Shown here one piece after another: positions 61,055 through 64,000 of a stretch of DNA of 64,000 bases; within the stretch, counting starts at the first letter, position 1, and each line of letters starts with the position of its first letter. The stretch spans positions 62,001 through 126,000 of the forward strand of contig CALSUH010000007.1 of assembly GCA_943789485.1 (NCBI GenBank), read 5' to 3'. This DNA comes from an uncultured Pseudomonadales bacterium (GTDB taxonomy: Bacteria > Pseudomonadota > Gammaproteobacteria > Pseudomonadales > Pseudohongiellaceae). The notes under the pieces were generated by a model, which was not told the origin of the DNA, did no database searches, and was given only the letters and a program-made list of their open reading frames with translations. The translations under genes were made by a program, and so were the position numbers.

Positions 61055-64000
61055 ATGTCTGAATTACGAACAGCAAGGGATTGGAAGCGAAGTAGCCTAC
61101 TCGCTATTTCCCTTCTGACGTTGGTTGCCTGCAGCGATAATGGAAGCGCTATAAATACTACAACCAATACATCTGCTAATAGCGATATGCAGCAAGCCAG
61201 CACGGCCGCACTTGGCTATAGCAGAATAAACGCTGCGGATGAGAATGATCCGCTAGACGCACAGATATACGAACTCGACAACGGTCTGCGCGTATACCTG
61301 ACTGAAAACCATGAAGAACCACGATTCTATGCTGAGATCGCCGTTCGCGCGGGAAGCAAGCACGATCCCATAGATGGCACAGGCCTGGCCCATTATCTTG
61401 AGCACTTGCTGTTCAAGGGCAATCAGAACCTAGGCAGCCTTGACTACTCTCTAGAGAAACCACACCTGGATCGCATCGTCGAGCTATATGAAGAGCACCA
61501 TGGCGAGACAGACCCTACGAGCCGCGCAGAAATCTACGCAGAAATAAATAGCGAAGCCCAACTGGCCGCTCAATATTCTGTGCCAGGAGAATTAGACAAG
61601 CTCTACAACAACATGGGCGGTAGTGCATTAAATGCGCACACTTCATTTGAAGAAACCGTCTACAAAATCGGCCTTCCCTCGAACCGACTCAGGCAATGGG
61701 CAGAAGTCGAATCCGACAGATTCGTCAATCCGGTATTTCGTCTTTTTCACACTGAATTGGAAACGGTCTATGAAGAGAAGAACCGTTCACTAGATAGCGC
61801 AGGCCGCATAATAGGAACCGCTGTCAACGAGACCTTATACAAGGTTCATCCCTACGGGCAACGACCCACAATTGGGACTGTTGACCATCTGAAGAACCCT
61901 TCACTGGTTTATATCCAAAATTACTTCGATACCAACTATGTGCCTAATAACATGGCCATCTTCATCAGTGGCGATATCGACCCTGTCGAGACTATCGCGC
62001 TGATAAGCGAGAAATTTTCCCATTGGGAAAGAAAGCCCATCCCCGAAATTGGCCCGTGGGTTGAAGAACCTTTACAAGGCGCGGAACGAAAAACGGTGCA
62101 ATACCCAGGCGAAGAGCAAGTACAACTGGCCTTCCGCACGGCAGGCAACGGTAGCGAAGATAAGGAAGCACTTATCTTAGTGGATATGATTCTGGACAAC
62201 AGCACCGCCGGACTCATCAATCTGAATCTGAATCAGCAACAACTCGTTTCTGGGGCTGGTTCGTCGCCACTATTCTTAAACGATGCCGGCTCGCAGAATC
62301 TATATGGCGTACCGAAACAGGATCAAACTCTTGCTGAAGTGGAACAGCTCCTTCTCGATCAACTAGAAATAATTAAGGCTGGTGAATTTGAAGAGTGGAT
62401 TATCCCGGCGATCATCAATGACTTTAAGAAGAGCGAAAAGGGCAGCCTGGAATTCAATCAGGCGAGAGTAAGCATGATGCGCGACTCGTTTATTCAGGGT
62501 TCGCAGTGGGAGTATCACGTGGCTGAACTCGATCGAATGAGTCAGCTGACTAAGAACGACGTCGTAGATGTCGCCAACAAGTACTTTGGCAATGACTATG
62601 TGGCCGTCTATAGAATCGACGCGCAGAACGAGATTCCCGTCGTTGAAAAACCGCAGATCGATCCTGTGAACATTGACTCATCGCTTCAGTCTGAGTTCGC
62701 CTCGCGCATCTTGGCGATGGAATATGAAGAAATAGAGCCTACCTATGTAGAGGCAGACCGAGACTACCGCGTCATCGAATTCGCTGATGGCGTGCAGCTC
62801 TATTACGCACCTAATCCTCTCAATGATTTGTTTTCCTTCTCAATAAACATAGACGTGGGCACAGAAGAGAACGCAAAATTAAATCTAGCTGCCGCCTTAA
62901 TGGACGTTGCAGGCACGAATAGCAAAACAAACGAGGAGCTGCAGAAAGAATGGTATCAGATGGGTACCGATTTCAGATTCGGCGCTGGAGAAAACTCATC
63001 GGGCATCTCTATCTCGGGTCTCGACGAACAATTCGAAGCCTCACTAGCTCTTGCTATGGACCTAATCAAGAATCCTAGCGTGGAGGAGCAGACGCTGGAG
63101 CAAATGAAGGGAATCTTGCTAAAATCCAGAGAAGATCAGAAGAGCTCTCCACCCGCAATTTCCAGAGCACTGACTCTCTACAATCGCTATGGCGAAGAAT
63201 CTCCTATGCTAGAAGCGCTCACGCGCGAAGAGATAATGGAATCGACCGTCGACGAGCTCCTCACACTGCCGGCCGAATTGCTGGACTTCAAGCATACCCT
63301 CTCTTATACCGGCTCAATGCCTTTGGAAGATTTGGTAGAGGTGCTTCGGCGCCAACACCCAATAGCTGGCGAACTTGCAGATACGCCAGACTATCGCTTC
63401 CGCACAGCACGAGAGTTAGAGGAGACAGAAATCTATGTTGTGGATCAACAGACCGCACAGGCGCAAGTACGGATTGAATTCCCAGACGGCGTATACGACC
63501 GAGATGACAGCCTCGTAGCTTCTATCTATACCAATTATTTTGGTAGCGGCATGTCCAGCGTAGTCTTTCAAGAATTGCGCGAGGCACGAGCTCTCGCCTA
63601 TACCGCTGGCGCGCGCTATGCACAAGGTGGCAGGCTAAATGATCAAAACATCATGCTAGGCACCATCGGCACACAGACTGACAAAACTGTTGATGCACTA
63701 AGCGCCTTTCTCGATCTGATCGACAATATGCCTCAGTCCGACGAACGCTTCGAGACCTCGGTAGAATCTCTCATGAATCGCTACCGCACCTCGAAGATTA
63801 GTTTTCGTCAGGTTATCGGTGCAGTACGCGGCTGGGAGCGCCTCGGTATCCAGAGCGATCCGCGTAGAGAAAGTTATCAGAAACTGCAAACTGCCAGCAT
63901 GGACGATCTGCTGAACTTCCAGCAAGAACACGTCAAAGATAGGCCTAAGCTGATCTCAATAGTCGGCGATCTATCGATTCTCGACGAAGAGGAACTTGAG
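61055..64000 (+). CDS. M16 family zinc metalloprotease lipoprotein, 3' end outside window
   Basis: ATG 61055 starts a frame open to the window edge (982 codons, incomplete). The signal ends in a lipobox, LTLVAC with Cys26, so it is a lipoprotein, probably in the periplasm. The inverted zinc motif H113-Y-L-E-H117 is in GLAHYLEHLLFKGN, with a distal Glu expected downstream (ELETVYEEKNRS fits). The upstream text YELDNGLRVYLTENHEEPRF and RAGSKHDP are standard M16 features. The second half (YRVIEFADGVQLYYAPNPLN) starts the inactive repeat, so it is a single-chain pitrilysin-type enzyme that degrades peptides. ACGGAG precedes the start. Confidence 0.92.
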   Translation, partial: MSELRTARDWKRSSLLAISLLTLVACSDNGSAINTTTNTSANSDMQQASTAALGYSRINAADENDPLDAQIYELDNGLRVYLTENHEEPRFYAEIAVRAGSKHDPIDGTGLAHYLEHLLFKGNQNLGSLDYSLEKPHLDRIVELYEEHHGETDPTSRAEIYAEINSEAQLAAQYSVPGELDKLYNNMGGSALNAHTSFEETVYKIGLPSNRLRQWAEVESDRFVNPVFRLFHTELETVYEEKNRSLDSAGRIIGTAVNETLYKVHPYGQRPTIGTVDHLKNPSLVYIQNYFDTNYVPNNMAIFISGDIDPVETIALISEKFSHWERKPIPEIGPWVEEPLQGAERKTVQYPGEEQVQLAFRTAGNGSEDKEALILVDMILDNSTAGLINLNLNQQQLVSGAGSSPLFLNDAGSQNLYGVPKQDQTLAEVEQLLLDQLEIIKAGEFEEWIIPAIINDFKKSEKGSLEFNQARVSMMRDSFIQGSQWEYHVAELDRMSQLTKNDVVDVANKYFGNDYVAVYRIDAQNEIPVVEKPQIDPVNIDSSLQSEFASRILAMEYEEIEPTYVEADRDYRVIEFADGVQLYYAPNPLNDLFSFSINIDVGTEENAKLNLAAALMDVAGTNSKTNEELQKEWYQMGTDFRFGAGENSSGISISGLDEQFEASLALAMDLIKNPSVEEQTLEQMKGILLKSREDQKSSPPAISRALTLYNRYGEESPMLEALTREEIMESTVDELLTLPAELLDFKHTLSYTGSMPLEDLVEVLRRQHPIAGELADTPDYRFRTARELEETEIYVVDQQTAQAQVRIEFPDGVYDRDDSLVASIYTNYFGSGMSSVVFQELREARALAYTAGARYAQGGRLNDQNIMLGTIGTQTDKTVDALSAFLDLIDNMPQSDERFETSVESLMNRYRTSKISFRQVIGAVRGWERLGIQSDPRRESYQKLQTASMDDLLNFQQEHVKDRPKLISIVGDLSILDEEELE

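Noticed and set aside
1-64000. CRISPR array, prophage or plasmid origin
   Set aside because: No regularly spaced repeats, phage structural genes, replication initiator or iterons were found.

Overview
The window looks like chromosomal DNA of a heterotrophic, probably marine, gammaproteobacterium of moderate GC content. Reasons: many exported enzymes with Sec or Tat signals, a Gram-negative envelope gene set (TolC, RND/MMPL, ABC permease, periplasmic adaptor, beta-barrel proteins ending in Phe), acyl-CoA dehydrogenases, PQQ and cytochrome c enzymes, and a tRNA-Arg(UCG) with an encoded CCA. No rRNA, integrase, transposase or CRISPR array was seen.

Layout. 0-3.7 kb: end of a secreted protein, a Tat-exported Gfo/Idh/MocA oxidoreductase, fossils of a gluconate-dehydrogenase-type subunit and a DUF1080 protein, and a cupin. 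3.9-13.1 kb (+): B3 metallo-beta-lactamase-fold hydrolase, acyl-CoA ligase, P450, amidohydrolase, S9 peptidase, serine hydrolase. 13.2-17.1 kb (-): tightly overlapped NCS1 permease / HyuA-type hydantoinase / DUF917 operon. 17.5-26.5 kb: mostly single housekeeping or accessory genes (HAD phosphatase, tRNA-Arg, DUF2306, MFS, tag glycosylase, nitroreductase, SDR, FAD-linked oxidase, DUF4156 lipoprotein). 26.6-27.4 kb: a wrecked sdpR-sdpI-like locus. 27.7-32.8 kb (+): an MMPL/RND transporter, LolA-like protein and beta-barrel trio. 32.9-38.4 kb: symporter, flavodoxin/ferredoxin-NADP reductase, two acyl-CoA dehydrogenases. 38.4-41 kb: a 58-bp perfect palindrome and two frameshifted exported enzymes. 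41.1-53.5 kb: the most unusual part, described below. 53.7-59.6 kb (-): a complete MacAB-TolC-like export operon. 59.9 kb to the end: a coiled-coil protein and a truncated-by-window M16 lipoprotein protease.

The 41.1-53.5 kb accessory region contains two peptidyl-alpha-hydroxyglycine-lyase-like (PAL-like) propellers, a cytochrome c protein fused to a PHM-like dicopper monooxygenase domain, a PQQ dehydrogenase, a CapA phosphatase-like protein, an exported propeller protein, and two internalin-type LRR proteins. All are exported. My best candidate for an undescribed system is this periplasmic set: a heme-c/dicopper monooxygenase next to lyase-like propellers in which two of the animal PAL active-site residues appear replaced.

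A second theme is gene decay. At least nine gaps contain recognisable remains of genes, including two dead pieces of the LRR family and one of the PAL-like family close to living copies. Four single-base frameshifts sit within 2.8 kb at 37.4-40.2 kb. Family assignments below come from recognising motifs by eye, without database searches.
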